DNA of 64,000 nt from CAYFKJ01 sp964528595 (GTDB lineage Bacteria > Pseudomonadota > Alphaproteobacteria > UBA2966). Of the stretch, positions 43,761 through 53,109 are shown piece by piece. Every line of letters starts with the position of its first letter. The stretch's first letter is position 1. The notes below the pieces were generated by a model. The model searched no databases and was not told the DNA's origin. It worked only from the letters and a program-made list of their open reading frames with translations. The stretch is from contig CAZGTM010000001.1 in NCBI GenBank assembly GCA_964528595.1, forward strand, positions 62,001 to 126,000, in the 5' to 3' direction. A program made the translations under genes and the position numbers.

Positions 43761-44996
43761 ATGCGAAGTTCCATGAAAATATTCCTGCCCCTCGGTGTTC
43801 TGGCTTTGGCGCTGCTGAGCGCTTTTTCGCTCTGGGCGACGCGGACCGAGATCGTGCCTGAAGCGCCTTCCGAAAAAGTCTGGACGGTTGCCGCGGAAGT
43901 CGTCGAGGTGGCCGATCAGCAGCCTGAAATGAAATTGTTCGGTCAGGTGGTGGCTGGCCGCGAAGCGGAACTGCGGGCCTTGGTGGTCGGACCGGTACTC
44001 AAAGTCGGCAAGAACTTCGCTGAAGGCGGCACCGTGAAAGCGGGTGAACTGCTGCTGGAAATCGATCCCTTCGATTATCGCGCCGCGCTGGACGAGCGGA
44101 CGGCCCAACTGGCCGAGGCGCGAGCCCGGCGCGATGAAATCGAAGCGCGGCGTAAGTCGGAAAGCGACGGTCTGGTTGAGGACAAAGCGCAATTGGACCT
44201 GACCAAGCGCGATCTGGCACGAATCAAGAAGCTGCAAAAACGGGGCGCCGTTTCGGAAAAACGTCTCGATGACGCCCGCATCGCCGAAAGCCGCCAAACC
44301 CAACTGGTGTCAACGCGCCGGAACATGTTGACCGCTTACGTGGCGCAATTGGCCCAGCAGTCTTCAAAAATCAAACAGCTCGAGGTCGGCGTGCGCCGGG
44401 CCAAACGCGATCTGCAACGCACAAAACTCGTCGCGCCCTTCGACGGCTATCTGCTGAATAAGGCGGCGGACCGGGGGCGGCGCCTGTCGCTCAACGATCC
44501 CATCGCCAAGCTGATCGACGCCGGGCGGCTGGAAGTCCGCATCCACGTGTCGGACGATCAGTACGGCCGCTTGGTTTCAGGCGGCGGCGTCGAAGGCCGC
44601 GAGGCCCGCGTCCTGTGGCGGGCCGGCGAGCGGGAATTCGAATACAAAGCCACGGTCGAGCGGGCGGGCGCGCGCATCGACGCGGCCAGCGGCGGTGTCG
44701 ACCTTTATGCGCGCCTCCAGGGAAGCGGCCCCGATCAGCCCATCCGGCCCGGCGCCTTTGTTGAAGTCATGTTGCGCGACCGGAAATTCGCCGGCGTGGT
44801 GCGTCTCAACGAAAGCGCCCTGCACGGGACCGTCGTCTATGTCGCCGTCGAGGGCCGGCTTGAGGCTCGCGAGGTCGAAGTCGTCGGCCGCGTCGGCGAC
44901 GACGTGCTGGTGCGCGGCGGCTTGAACAACGGCGACCGCGCGGTCACCACCCGTTTCGCTGAAATCGGCCCCGGCCTCAAGATCGAGTTGCGGTAG
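43761..44996 (+). CDS. RND efflux periplasmic adaptor (membrane fusion protein)
   Basis: 411 residues. A membrane anchor (FLPLGVLALALLSAFSLWA) precedes a lipoyl domain split around a helical hairpin (VVAGREAELRALVVGPVLKVGKNFAEGGTVKAGELLLEIDPFDY ... KRDLQRTKLVAPFDGYL), then barrel and membrane-proximal domains. Links an RND pump to a TolC channel. It lies between the TetR gene and the pump, 5 bases before the latter. No outer membrane gene is attached. Confidence 0.95.
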   Translation: MRSSMKIFLPLGVLALALLSAFSLWATRTEIVPEAPSEKVWTVAAEVVEVADQQPEMKLFGQVVAGREAELRALVVGPVLKVGKNFAEGGTVKAGELLLEIDPFDYRAALDERTAQLAEARARRDEIEARRKSESDGLVEDKAQLDLTKRDLARIKKLQKRGAVSEKRLDDARIAESRQTQLVSTRRNMLTAYVAQLAQQSSKIKQLEVGVRRAKRDLQRTKLVAPFDGYLLNKAADRGRRLSLNDPIAKLIDAGRLEVRIHVSDDQYGRLVSGGGVEGREARVLWRAGEREFEYKATVERAGARIDAASGGVDLYARLQGSGPDQPIRPGAFVEVMLRDRKFAGVVRLNESALHGTVVYVAVEGRLEAREVEVVGRVGDDVLVRGGLNNGDRAVTTRFAEIGPGLKIELR

Positions 44997-45001
44997 CGCC
45001 G

Positions 45002-48000
45002 ATGTTTCTCAAGGATCTCATCGGGCTGTTCGTCCGCCACCGCAACGCCTCGAACCTCTTGATGCTGATGATGATCGGCATCGGGGTATTTTCGCTGATG
45101 CGGATGAATACCCAGTTTTTCCCCACTATCGGTCTCGATTTCATCAGCGTCAGCGTAACCTGGTCGGGCGCCTCGGCGGAGGATGTCGAAGGCAATATCA
45201 TCTCACCCATCGACCCGGAAGTACGCTTTATCGATTCGGTAAAACGGGTAACGTCGACGGCGCGCGAAGGCCTTGCCATCATCGTTATCGAGTTTGACTC
45301 CGGCGCCGACATGCAGGCCGCTCTGTCGAACGTCGAAAGCGCCGTCGGGCGCATTACGACATTGCCCGAAGACAGCGACAAACCGGTTGTCGCCCGGGCC
45401 GTGCGCTACGACACGATTTCCAGGTTGTCCATTTCGGGACCTTTTTCCGAGGCCGCCCTGAAAGCCACGGCCAAGCGTATCCGGGACGATCTCCTGGCGC
45501 GCGGCATTGCACAGGTCGCGCTGACCGGCGCCCGCAAGGAGGAAATCTGGGTCGAGGTCGAGCCCAAAACGCTCCGCCGCCTGGATCTCCAACTTCGCGA
45601 TATCGGTGACAAGATCCGCACGACCTCCCAGGATCTGCCGTCCGGCACCATGGAAGGACAGTTCGAAGCGCAAATCCGCAGCATCGGCCTTGCCAAACGC
45701 GCGGATGCCATCGCCGACATCGAAATTCGCTCGCTCGACAACGGTGAAAAGATCTTTCTCAAGGATATCGCCGACATCTCGGACGCGTTTGAATTCCATG
45801 GCGTCTCGACGCTTCAGGACGGCGTCCCCGCGATCGGCCTCCACATCCAGCGGGCGACCAGCGCCGACGCCCTGGAGCAGGCCGAAATTGTGGAGACGTA
45901 TCTGACGGAACTGCGGCCGACGCTGCCGCCTCACATGGTCCTCAATCATTACGACGTTCAGGCCGCCCTCATCGACGACCGCATCAAACTGCTGCTGTGG
46001 AACGGCGGCGGCGGTCTGATCCTTGTATTGGGCGTCTTGTTCCTGTTTCTCAGCGGCCGCCTGGCCTTTTGGGTCGCCGTCGGCATACCGGTTGCCATGA
46101 TGGCGACCATGGGGGCGATGTTGTTCACCGGGCAGACCATCAACATGATCAGCCTGTTTGCGCTGATCATGACGTTGGGGATCATCGTCGACGACGCCAT
46201 CGTCGTGGGCGAACACGCCGCCACCCGGCGCGCCCAAGGCCTTGGCCCGATTGATGCGGCGGAGAGCGGCGCCGTCCGCATGCTGGCGCCGGTCATGAGT
46301 TCGTCGTTGACGACCATCGCCGCATTCCTGCCGATTTTTATGATCGGTGACATTATCGGCCAGGTTATTTCGGCCATCCCCTTTGTTGTCGTTTCCGTGC
46401 TGGTTGCCAGCCTGCTGGAGTGTTTCCTCGTCCTGCCGGGCCACCTGCGGGAAGCATTGCCCCGGGCCGGAGAGGGGGCCTCAAGGTTCAGAACCTGGTT
46501 CGACACCCGCTTCAACCGGCTGCGCGACGGTTGGTTCGTCAGGTTCGTTACCCTGTGCGTTCGCTGGCGCTACGTTACCCTGTCCGCGGCGCTGGCTTTC
46601 CTGATTCTCAGCGCAGGATTGCTGGCAGGCGGGCGGGTCGGCTTCAATTTCTTTCCGGCGCCCGAGGGCGACAACATCTTTGCCAACGTCATTTTTGCCC
46701 CCGGCAGCCCGCGCAGCCAGACGGAGCAGATGATCCACGATCTCGAGGCCGGCATGCGGCGGGCCGAAGCCAAGCTGAGCGACGGCAAGGGTGGGCTGAT
46801 CAATTCCAACTTCGCCGTCGTGGGTCATTCAGTCGCCCGCGAATTCGCCGGCCGGACGGGCGTTCATCTCGGGGGCATCCATGTCGAACTGGTGCCGTCC
46901 GACCAGCGCCCCGTGACGACATCGGAATTCATCGAAGCCTGGCGCAAGGAAGTCGTGCCCCTGCCTGGAATCGACCGGGTATCCCTGTCGGCGCCGTCGC
47001 ACGGACCACCCGGAAAAGAGATCGACGTTCGCCTGACCGGCGGCACCACCACCGCCCTGAAGGCGGCGTCGGATGAGGTCAAAGCCTTGTTGGCGCGCTT
47101 CCCGGGCGTCAGCGACATCGAGGACGACCTGCCGTTTGGAAAGCGCGAGGTCATCCTCAAAGTGTCGTCACGCGGCAAGGCGTTGGGCTTCACCACCCAA
47201 AGCGTCGGCCGCCAGGTTCGCGACGCCTTCGAGGGCCATATCGCCAAGCGGTTTGCGCGAGGCGACGAGGAAGTGGTCGTGCGGGTACAGTTCCCCCGCG
47301 GCGAAGCCGGCGGTGGCACCTTGCGCGATCTTTACCTGCGTGCGCTGAACGGCGCCGAAGTGCCCCTAAGCGAGGTCGTGAATATTCGCGAGAGCCGAGG
47401 CTTCGCCCGTATCCGCCGGGAAGACGGCGAGCGCGAAGTGGCGGTCACAGCCGAGATCGACGAAAACGTTACCAGTTCAGCCGCAACCCTTACCGCTTTG
47501 GAAGACGCCGGTCTGTCTGAGATCACGGGGCGTCATGGGCTCGACTACGTGTTCCGCGGCAAATCGGAGGAACAGGCGCAGACGCTTGGCGAAATGATGA
47601 CCGGCTCGTTGATGGGTCTCGGCGCCATTTACCTCATCCTCGCCTGGGTGTTCGCAAGCTATGTCCGGCCTCTCGTCGTCATGGCGATTATTCCGTTCGG
47701 CCTGGTCGGCGCGGTCATCGGTCATCTCGTCATGGGCTTCGACCTCAGCATCCTCAGCTTGGTCGCCTTGCTGGGCCTGGCGGGCATCCTGGTCAACAAC
47801 TCGATTATCCTGGTCAGCGTCATCGAGGAACGGCTGGTTCACGGCGAAACCTGGGAGGAGGCCATCATCGGCGGCGCCAAGGATCGCCTGCGTGCGGTCT
47901 TGCTGACATCGCTGACGACGATCGGCGGCCTGCTGCCCCTGATGTTCGAAACCAGCCTTCAGGCTCAGTTCATGATCCCCATGGCCATCACCATCGTCTT

Positions 48001-48127
48001 TGGCCTGGGCGTGGCGACTGCCCTGGTTCTCATTGTCGTGCCGGCTCTGCTGGCGGCTCAGGCCGACTTCGGCAAGCTCATCGGACGGGACAAGGCGGAT
48101 ACTCGAACGCAAGCGCCCGCCGAGTAA
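45002..48127 (+). CDS. RND-family efflux permease
   Basis: 1041 residues, the usual size of an AcrB/MMPL-class pump trimer subunit, in the plasma membrane and driven by protons. Twelve membrane segments are expected, with the TM4 acidic pair in IMTLGIIVDDAIVVGEHAATRRAQGL. The pore and porter domains contain typical VTWSGASAEDVEGNIISPI and SVGRQVRDAFEGHIAKR. The MFP-pump-TetR context indicates export of small toxic compounds; no specific substrate can be named. Confidence 0.96.
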   Translation: MFLKDLIGLFVRHRNASNLLMLMMIGIGVFSLMRMNTQFFPTIGLDFISVSVTWSGASAEDVEGNIISPIDPEVRFIDSVKRVTSTAREGLAIIVIEFDSGADMQAALSNVESAVGRITTLPEDSDKPVVARAVRYDTISRLSISGPFSEAALKATAKRIRDDLLARGIAQVALTGARKEEIWVEVEPKTLRRLDLQLRDIGDKIRTTSQDLPSGTMEGQFEAQIRSIGLAKRADAIADIEIRSLDNGEKIFLKDIADISDAFEFHGVSTLQDGVPAIGLHIQRATSADALEQAEIVETYLTELRPTLPPHMVLNHYDVQAALIDDRIKLLLWNGGGGLILVLGVLFLFLSGRLAFWVAVGIPVAMMATMGAMLFTGQTINMISLFALIMTLGIIVDDAIVVGEHAATRRAQGLGPIDAAESGAVRMLAPVMSSSLTTIAAFLPIFMIGDIIGQVISAIPFVVVSVLVASLLECFLVLPGHLREALPRAGEGASRFRTWFDTRFNRLRDGWFVRFVTLCVRWRYVTLSAALAFLILSAGLLAGGRVGFNFFPAPEGDNIFANVIFAPGSPRSQTEQMIHDLEAGMRRAEAKLSDGKGGLINSNFAVVGHSVAREFAGRTGVHLGGIHVELVPSDQRPVTTSEFIEAWRKEVVPLPGIDRVSLSAPSHGPPGKEIDVRLTGGTTTALKAASDEVKALLARFPGVSDIEDDLPFGKREVILKVSSRGKALGFTTQSVGRQVRDAFEGHIAKRFARGDEEVVVRVQFPRGEAGGGTLRDLYLRALNGAEVPLSEVVNIRESRGFARIRREDGEREVAVTAEIDENVTSSAATLTALEDAGLSEITGRHGLDYVFRGKSEEQAQTLGEMMTGSLMGLGAIYLILAWVFASYVRPLVVMAIIPFGLVGAVIGHLVMGFDLSILSLVALLGLAGILVNNSIILVSVIEERLVHGETWEEAIIGGAKDRLRAVLLTSLTTIGGLLPLMFETSLQAQFMIPMAITIVFGLGVATALVLIVVPALLAAQADFGKLIGRDKADTRTQAPAE

Positions 48128-48130
48128 TCC

Positions 48131-49579
48131 TTACCCCCGCCAGAATGCCGGCGTGAACAGTACCAGGACGGTCAACAGTTCCAGCCGTCCCAACAGCATC
48201 CCCGCGCTTAGGACCCATTTCGCGGCATCCGGCAGCGTCGCGAACGTGCCGGTCGGACCGATGATGTCGCCCAGCGCCGGGCCGACGTTGGCGATGGCCG
48301 TCGCCGCGCCCGAAACGGCAGTGGTAAAATCGAGGCCGATCAGCGTCAGGGCCAAGGCCAAAATGCCGAACGTCAGGGCGAACAGGAAGAAGAAGCTCAT
48401 GACCGCGTCGATCACCGATTCCGGAATGGGCCGGCGGTTGTACAAGGGCGTAAAGACGCCGTGGGGCTGCCACAGGCGGCGGAACTGGATGCGGGCGGTG
48501 GCGAACAGGACCTGGTAGCGGAAGATCTTGATGCCGCATGAGGTCGAGCCGGCGCAGCCGCCGATAAACATGAAGAAGAAAAAAGCCGTCACCGGCAGGG
48601 CGCCCCAGGCGTTGTAGTCGGCGGTAGCGTAGCCCGTGCCGGTGATTATGGAAATCACGTTGAAGGTCGATTGACGGATGGCGGCGAGAATATCCAGATC
48701 GCTGGCGGCCACCAGCCAAAGCACGATCATGACGATGGCAACAACCACGATGGCGAAAAACCAGCGCACCTGGGTGTCCATCCAAAGCGCCTTCGGATCG
48801 CCCCGTACGACCGAGAGATAAAGCACGAACGGTAGGCTGCCCATGATCATGAAGACGATGATGATCCAGTCGAGCGCCGCCGAATCGAAGTGTCCGATGG
48901 AGGCGTCGGAGGTCGAAAAGCCGCCCGTGGCGATGGTCGTCATGCTGTGGGCCGCGGCCTCGAATGGCGTCATGCCGGCGCCCCACATGGCGGCGGCGCA
49001 AACCAACGTCAACACGAAATAGATGATTGCCGTCGCCGCAGAGATTTGTGCTGCGCGGGGAAACGCCTTGTCCGAGGCGTCCGAGGATTCCATGCGGAAG
49101 AGCTGCATGCCGCCGACCTGCAGCATGGGCAGGACGGCGATGGCCATAACGATGATGCCGATGCCGCCGAGCCACTGCAGCAGCGCGCGCCACAACAGGA
49201 TGCCCGGCGGCGCGCCGTCGAGCCCGGTAATGACGGTTGAGCCGGTGGTCGTGATGCCGGACATCGCCTCGAAGAAGGCGTCGGTGTAACTCAAGCCCAG
49301 ATTGGAAAAGGCGAAGGGCAGGGCGGCGAAGGCAGCCAGCATGATCCAGGCCAGCGTGGTCAGCACGAAGGCCTGGCGGACCACCAGGGCGCGGAATTTC
49401 TCGCGGGTGGTCAGGATCAGCGCGCCGCCGGCGAACAGCGTGACGAAAGCAGACGCCAGGAACACCGCCCAGTCGGGATTGTCCGTCACGGCATCGGCAA
49501 CGGCCGGAATCAGCATCGCCACGCCGAGCATCGTCAGCAAAATGCCGCAGATAAAAAAGAGTGGCCGAAATTCGATCAA
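48131..49579 (-). CDS. trkH: TrkH-type potassium uptake membrane protein
   Basis: 482 residues with about ten membrane segments. Selectivity-filter loops are visible as MSGITTTGSTVITGLD, MTTIATGGFSTSDASIG, NVISIITGTGYATADYNAWG and ANVGPALGDIIGPTGTF. It imports K+ with Na+ or H+, normally with a cytoplasmic TrkA, not found here. The stop lies three bases from the convergent RND pump stop. It follows folE, apaG and metZ on the same strand, about 100 bases after folE. Confidence 0.95.
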   Translation of the reverse strand: MIEFRPLFFICGILLTMLGVAMLIPAVADAVTDNPDWAVFLASAFVTLFAGGALILTTREKFRALVVRQAFVLTTLAWIMLAAFAALPFAFSNLGLSYTDAFFEAMSGITTTGSTVITGLDGAPPGILLWRALLQWLGGIGIIVMAIAVLPMLQVGGMQLFRMESSDASDKAFPRAAQISAATAIIYFVLTLVCAAAMWGAGMTPFEAAAHSMTTIATGGFSTSDASIGHFDSAALDWIIIVFMIMGSLPFVLYLSVVRGDPKALWMDTQVRWFFAIVVVAIVMIVLWLVAASDLDILAAIRQSTFNVISIITGTGYATADYNAWGALPVTAFFFFMFIGGCAGSTSCGIKIFRYQVLFATARIQFRRLWQPHGVFTPLYNRRPIPESVIDAVMSFFFLFALTFGILALALTLIGLDFTTAVSGAATAIANVGPALGDIIGPTGTFATLPDAAKWVLSAGMLLGRLELLTVLVLFTPAFWRG

Positions 49580-49677
49580 GTTCTACGACCCGGTTTACGC
49601 CTGGAATTCGGAGCCATCTTCAAATTGCAGCGGATTATTGACCGGGCCGGGCGCAATGTCCACGCGCGCGCGGCGAC

Positions 49678-50271
49678 CTAGACGTTGGCGTAGGTGCCCT
49701 TGGGGCTATTTATGATGGCCAGGAATTCCCGCCGAGTTTTGGGATCGCTGCGGAATAAGCCAAGCATATGACTGGTCACCATGGTCACGCCGGGCTTGTT
49801 GACGCCGCGCGTCGTCATGCACTGGTGGGCCGCCTCGACGACGACGCCGACCCCCTTTGGCGCGAGTACGTCGTTGAGCGATTCGGCGATTTGCGCCGTC
49901 ATCTTTTCCTGGATTTGCAGCCGTTTGGCGTAGACCTCGACCAGGCGTACCAGCTTGCTGATGCCGACCACGCGCTTTTGCGGCAGGTAGGCGACGTGCG
50001 CCACGCCGATAATGGGAAGCATGTGGTGTTCGCAGTGGGATTCGAAGCGGATATCGCGCAGCACGACCATCTCGTCATAGCCGTTAACTTCCTCGAATGT
50101 TCGTTTGAGGTACTCGAGCGGATCATCGGCGTAGCCCGCGAAATGTTCCTCGTAGGCCCGCACGACACGATCGGGCGTGCCCTCCAATCCCTCGCGCTCG
50201 GGGTCGTCACCGGCCCATTTGATGAGAGTGCGGACGGCGTTTTCGGCTTCCTCGCGGCTCGGTTTGCCCAA
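49678..50271 (-). CDS. folE: GTP cyclohydrolase I
   Basis: About 197 residues. Opens GTP to dihydroneopterin triphosphate, the first step of folate/pterin synthesis. The zinc and catalytic segment is SHCEHHMLPIIGVAHVAYLP, and the end has CMTTRGVNKPGVTMVTSHMLG. No ATG is near the start. A TTG at 50277 abuts AGGAG directly, while a second TTG at 50271 is six bases from it; I choose 50271 for spacing. Confidence 0.95.
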   Translation of the reverse strand: MGKPSREEAENAVRTLIKWAGDDPEREGLEGTPDRVVRAYEEHFAGYADDPLEYLKRTFEEVNGYDEMVVLRDIRFESHCEHHMLPIIGVAHVAYLPQKRVVGISKLVRLVEVYAKRLQIQEKMTAQIAESLNDVLAPKGVGVVVEAAHQCMTTRGVNKPGVTMVTSHMLGLFRSDPKTRREFLAIINSPKGTYANV

Positions 50272-50311
50272 AGCCAACTCCTGTCAGATTGAGTGTGAGA
50301 CGACTGAGTTT

Positions 50312-50704
50312 CTAATGCCGCAACTGGAATTCATGGGGACTGTCGAGAGAGAACGGCGGCACCTTGACGTCGAACATCTCGCCCGTTCTGGTTTCCATCT
50401 CATATGAGCCCAACATAATGCCTGACGGCGTCGGCAGCGGCGTGCCGCTGGTGTACTCGAATGTCTCGCCCGGTTTCAGCACGGGCTGCTCACCGATGAC
50501 GCCGGCTCCGTGGACCTCTTGCGTTCTGCCGCGCGCATCCGTGATGTGCCAGTAGCGGTGGCGCAGTTGCACAGTCTCGGCGCCCCTGTTTTCGATCCGG
50601 ATCGAATAGGACCAGACATAGCGATCCTCATCCGGCTCCGATTGCTCGTCAAGATAGGCGGGCTCGACCGTTACCTGAATGGATCGCGTGGTTTCTGAGT
50701 ACAT
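50312..50704 (-). CDS. apaG: ApaG domain protein
   Basis: 130 residues from ATG 50704. The ApaG (DUF525) fold, linked in Salmonella to Co2+ resistance and Mg2+ efflux. Family motifs: IQVTVEPAYLDEQS, RYVWSYSIRIENRGAETVQLRHRYWHITDARGRTQEVHGAGVIGEQPVLKPGE and PLPTPSGIMLGSYEM. It stands between metZ and folE. The 12 extra upstream codons in the open frame are not supported. Confidence 0.94.
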   Translation of the reverse strand: MYSETTRSIQVTVEPAYLDEQSEPDEDRYVWSYSIRIENRGAETVQLRHRYWHITDARGRTQEVHGAGVIGEQPVLKPGETFEYTSGTPLPTPSGIMLGSYEMETRTGEMFDVKVPPFSLDSPHEFQLRH

Positions 50705-50836
50705 CTTTGTTCGTTTCGATAGCGTTACGGGTACGCGCAATTCGACTGCACCGCGGCAAAAACATCATGCGGGGTGCGACGCGCCAAAAAATATCGTGCT
50801 TCGCGCGGCTTTTGTCCAGAAAAACGACGGATTATT

Positions 50837-52045
50837 TCATATCTTCGACAGCGCGTCCCCGATGTCCGCGATCAGGTCGTCCGGATCCTCCAACCCGACG
50901 GACAGGCGGACCAATCCGGGGCCGATGCCGAGATGCGCACGGGCCTCCGGTGTCAGCCGCTGGTGCGTTGTCGTTTCGGGGTGGGTGATCAGGCTTTTGG
51001 CGTCGCCCAAATTGTTCGAGATGTCGACCAGCTGCAGCGCGTTGAGGAAGGCGAACGCCGCCTCTTTGCTTTCGCGGCCTTGGTTGTCGATCACGTCGAA
51101 TGACACCAGGTTGCTGCCGGCATCCATGTATTTGACGGCCAGTTCATATTGCGGATGGTCTTCCCGGCCGGGATAGAGGACCCGGCTTGTGTTCTTGTTG
51201 CCGGCCAGGAAATTCGCCACTTTGACCGCGTTCTCGCTTTGGCGGCGAACCCTGAGGTCGAGCGTCTCCAGCCCCTTCAACAGGGTCCAGGCGTTGAACG
51301 GGCTGAGGCTCGGTCCGGTGTGTTTGAGGTAAGGGCCGATGAGATCGTTGATGAACTCGTGGTCGGCCAGAATGACGCCGCCCAGGCAGCGGCCCTGGCC
51401 GTCGATGTGTTTGGTGGCGGAATAGACGACGATGTCGGCGCCGAATTCCATGGGCTTTTGCAGGACGGGCGTGGCAAAGACGTTATCGACGATGACCCGG
51501 GCGCCGGCCTCATGCGACATCTCGCAGACCGCCTCGAGATCGATGATTTCAAGCGTGGGATTGGACGGTGTTTCGATCAGGACGCAGGCAGCGCCGGGAG
51601 CCAGAGCTTTGCGCCATTGGTCGAGATCGATGCCGTCGACCAGGGTCACGTCGACGCCGAAGCGGGGAAACAGATCCTCCAGCAGGTAGAGCGACGAGCC
51701 GAACAAGGCGCGCGAAGCAACCACCCGGTCACCGGCCTTCAATTGGCAGGCCAGGGCGGCGTTGACGGCGGCCATGCCGCTGGCGGTCGCCGCGGCGGCT
51801 TCGGCGCCCTCGAGCAGCGCCATGCGTTCTTCGAACATCGCCACCGTCGGGTTGGCGTAGCGCGAATAGATGAAACCCTCGGCATCGCCCTTGAAACGGG
51901 CTTCGGCGGCGTCGGCGCTGTCGTATACGTAGCCTGACGTCATGTACAGCGCTTCGCTGGTTTCCCCGTGGGAACTGCGCGTGGTCGCACCCCGGACGAG
52001 GCGCGTGGCCTGCCGCCAGGTGCTTTGGTCGACGTCTGTGTTCAT
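50837..52045 (-). CDS. metZ: O-succinylhomoserine sulfhydrylase
   Basis: 402 residues from ATG 52045, eight bases after GGAGG. A PLP-dependent Cys/Met metabolism enzyme that makes homocysteine from O-succinylhomoserine and sulfide. Features: SGYVYDSADAAEARFKG, FIYSRYANPTVAMFEERMALLEGAEAA, the PLP lysine in VVYSATKHIDGQGRCLGG and LRVRRQSENA. Its own promoter, SAM-II riboswitch and terminator lie directly upstream, so methionine status (as SAM) should repress it. Confidence 0.96.
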   Translation of the reverse strand: MNTDVDQSTWRQATRLVRGATTRSSHGETSEALYMTSGYVYDSADAAEARFKGDAEGFIYSRYANPTVAMFEERMALLEGAEAAAATASGMAAVNAALACQLKAGDRVVASRALFGSSLYLLEDLFPRFGVDVTLVDGIDLDQWRKALAPGAACVLIETPSNPTLEIIDLEAVCEMSHEAGARVIVDNVFATPVLQKPMEFGADIVVYSATKHIDGQGRCLGGVILADHEFINDLIGPYLKHTGPSLSPFNAWTLLKGLETLDLRVRRQSENAVKVANFLAGNKNTSRVLYPGREDHPQYELAVKYMDAGSNLVSFDVIDNQGRESKEAAFAFLNALQLVDISNNLGDAKSLITHPETTTHQRLTPEARAHLGIGPGLVRLSVGLEDPDDLIADIGDALSKI

Positions 52046-52063
52046 GGTCCGGTCCTCCGGCAT

Positions 52064-52090
52064 AAAAAACCCCGGCCTCTGGCCAGGGTT
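52064..52090 (-). terminator. SAM-responsive terminator in the metZ leader
   Basis: On the minus strand AACCCTGGCC-AGA-GGCCGGGGTT, a 10-pair stem with one G-U, followed by TTTT. It lies between the SAM-II aptamer and the metZ ribosome site, ending about 20 bases before the start codon, so it is the likely expression platform. Confidence 0.88.
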
Positions 52091-52099
52091 CAATTTGCC

Positions 52100-52158
52100 C
52101 CGGCCTTTTAGCGGTATGATTAACGTGGCTGCAAGCCGGCCGGCTCAAATCACCACGA
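52100..52158 (-). ncRNA. SAM-II riboswitch (metZ leader)
   Basis: On the minus strand the order is CGTGG-TGATTTG (P1 5' strand plus conserved loop), a GC-rich segment, TGCAG-CCACG-TTAA (P1 3' strand) and GCTAAAAGG, the conserved pseudoknot tail of SAM-II. P1 pairs 52153-52157 with 52124-52128. SAM-II aptamers occur ahead of met genes in Alphaproteobacteria and switch expression off when SAM binds. The promoter lies just before it and the terminator just after. Confidence 0.93.
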
Positions 52159-52168
52159 TGTTGACGGA

Positions 52169-52197
52169 GATATAGTCCTGCTGGTGCGCGCCGTCAA
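52169..52197 (-). promoter_or_regulatory. Promoter of the metZ leader
   Basis: On the minus strand TTGACG (52192-52197), exactly 17 bases, TATATC (52169-52174). Transcription would begin near 52162, a few bases before the SAM-II P1 stem. It overlaps the 3' flank of the phosphoesterase gene. Confidence 0.78.
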
Positions 52198-52234
52198 GCA
52201 ACCGTTTCGGTCTTGTGCTTGGATCGGGGCCTTG

Positions 52235-53104
52235 TCAGGCAGCGGATCGATGTGTGTCCGATGCCGGCCATAGGATCGGCGGCGGCGCCAGGGGAATACC
52301 GCGGGCTGCCGTTTCGCTGGCCGGCAGGATTTCGCAATTATCCCAAAGTCCGGTTTCCAGGGCCTGGGCATATTCCTCCGGCAATCCTGCGGCGCGCATG
52401 GCCGCCGCCGCAGGCCCAGCTGCGTAATCGAGTGCGCGGTGTTCGATGGTCAGGCCGTCCTGTCCGGGTGTCAGTAGGCTGAACCAGGTGCGCCGCGTGC
52501 CGTCGTTGGCGGGCAGTCCGATGACGCCGGCGTTGTGCCATAGCCTGCCCTCGATCAGTTGCGTGAAGGGCAGGCCCGAGTGACCGCAAACGACCCCGTC
52601 GCACCCGGTAGCGTCGATTTCGGGACGTTTTTCGCTCTGGTCGGTGGAGGCAAAAATGAAGCGGTTGATTTCGCTGGGGGCGCCGTGAACGACGGCGAGA
52701 TGGCGTCCGCCGATGTCGAACGTGATGCGGGAGGGCAAATCCAGCATCCAAACGCGGGCGGAGTGGTCTAGTTGACCGGCGGCATACGAATACCAATCCG
52801 CCGCCAGCCGATCGCAGGTCCCGCCGGGATCGAAACCGCAGCCGCAATCGTCCAAGCCGGCGCCGAGTGATTCCTCGCAGTTGCCCATGACGACCGGCAG
52901 GTTCGCCTCGGCAATGACTTCGACGCATTCCCGGGGCGCGGCGCAATAGGCGACGACGTCGCCGGTGCAGATCGTGCGGTCGCGCGGAACGCCGAGGCTT
53001 TCGGCTTGCGCCAACATCGCCCTGGTGGCTTCAAGATTGCTGTAGGGGCCGCCGAAGATCAGGACGGGGCCATCCAGAACGCCGAGATGGAGGGTCCGCG
53101 CCAT
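52235..53104 (-). CDS. Metallophosphoesterase-family protein with altered metal site and Cys-rich insert
   Basis: About 289 residues from ATG 53104. The calcineurin-like fold shows in SNLEATRAMLAQAESLGVP, CTGDVVAYCAAPRECVEVI, PVVMGNCEES, LAVVHGAPSEIN and VVCGHSGLPF. The usual first motif DxHSN is GGPYSN, so two metal ligands are missing, and GNH is GNC. A Cys-rich insert follows (DDCGCGFDPGGTCD). Activity may differ from ordinary phosphatases. It starts 5 bases after the radical SAM gene, so the two are an operon. No named family recognised. Confidence 0.8.
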   Translation of the reverse strand: MARTLHLGVLDGPVLIFGGPYSNLEATRAMLAQAESLGVPRDRTICTGDVVAYCAAPRECVEVIAEANLPVVMGNCEESLGAGLDDCGCGFDPGGTCDRLAADWYSYAAGQLDHSARVWMLDLPSRITFDIGGRHLAVVHGAPSEINRFIFASTDQSEKRPEIDATGCDGVVCGHSGLPFTQLIEGRLWHNAGVIGLPANDGTRRTWFSLLTPGQDGLTIEHRALDYAAGPAAAAMRAAGLPEEYAQALETGLWDNCEILPASETAARGIPLAPPPILWPASDTHRSAA

Positions 53105-53109
53105 GCCGC

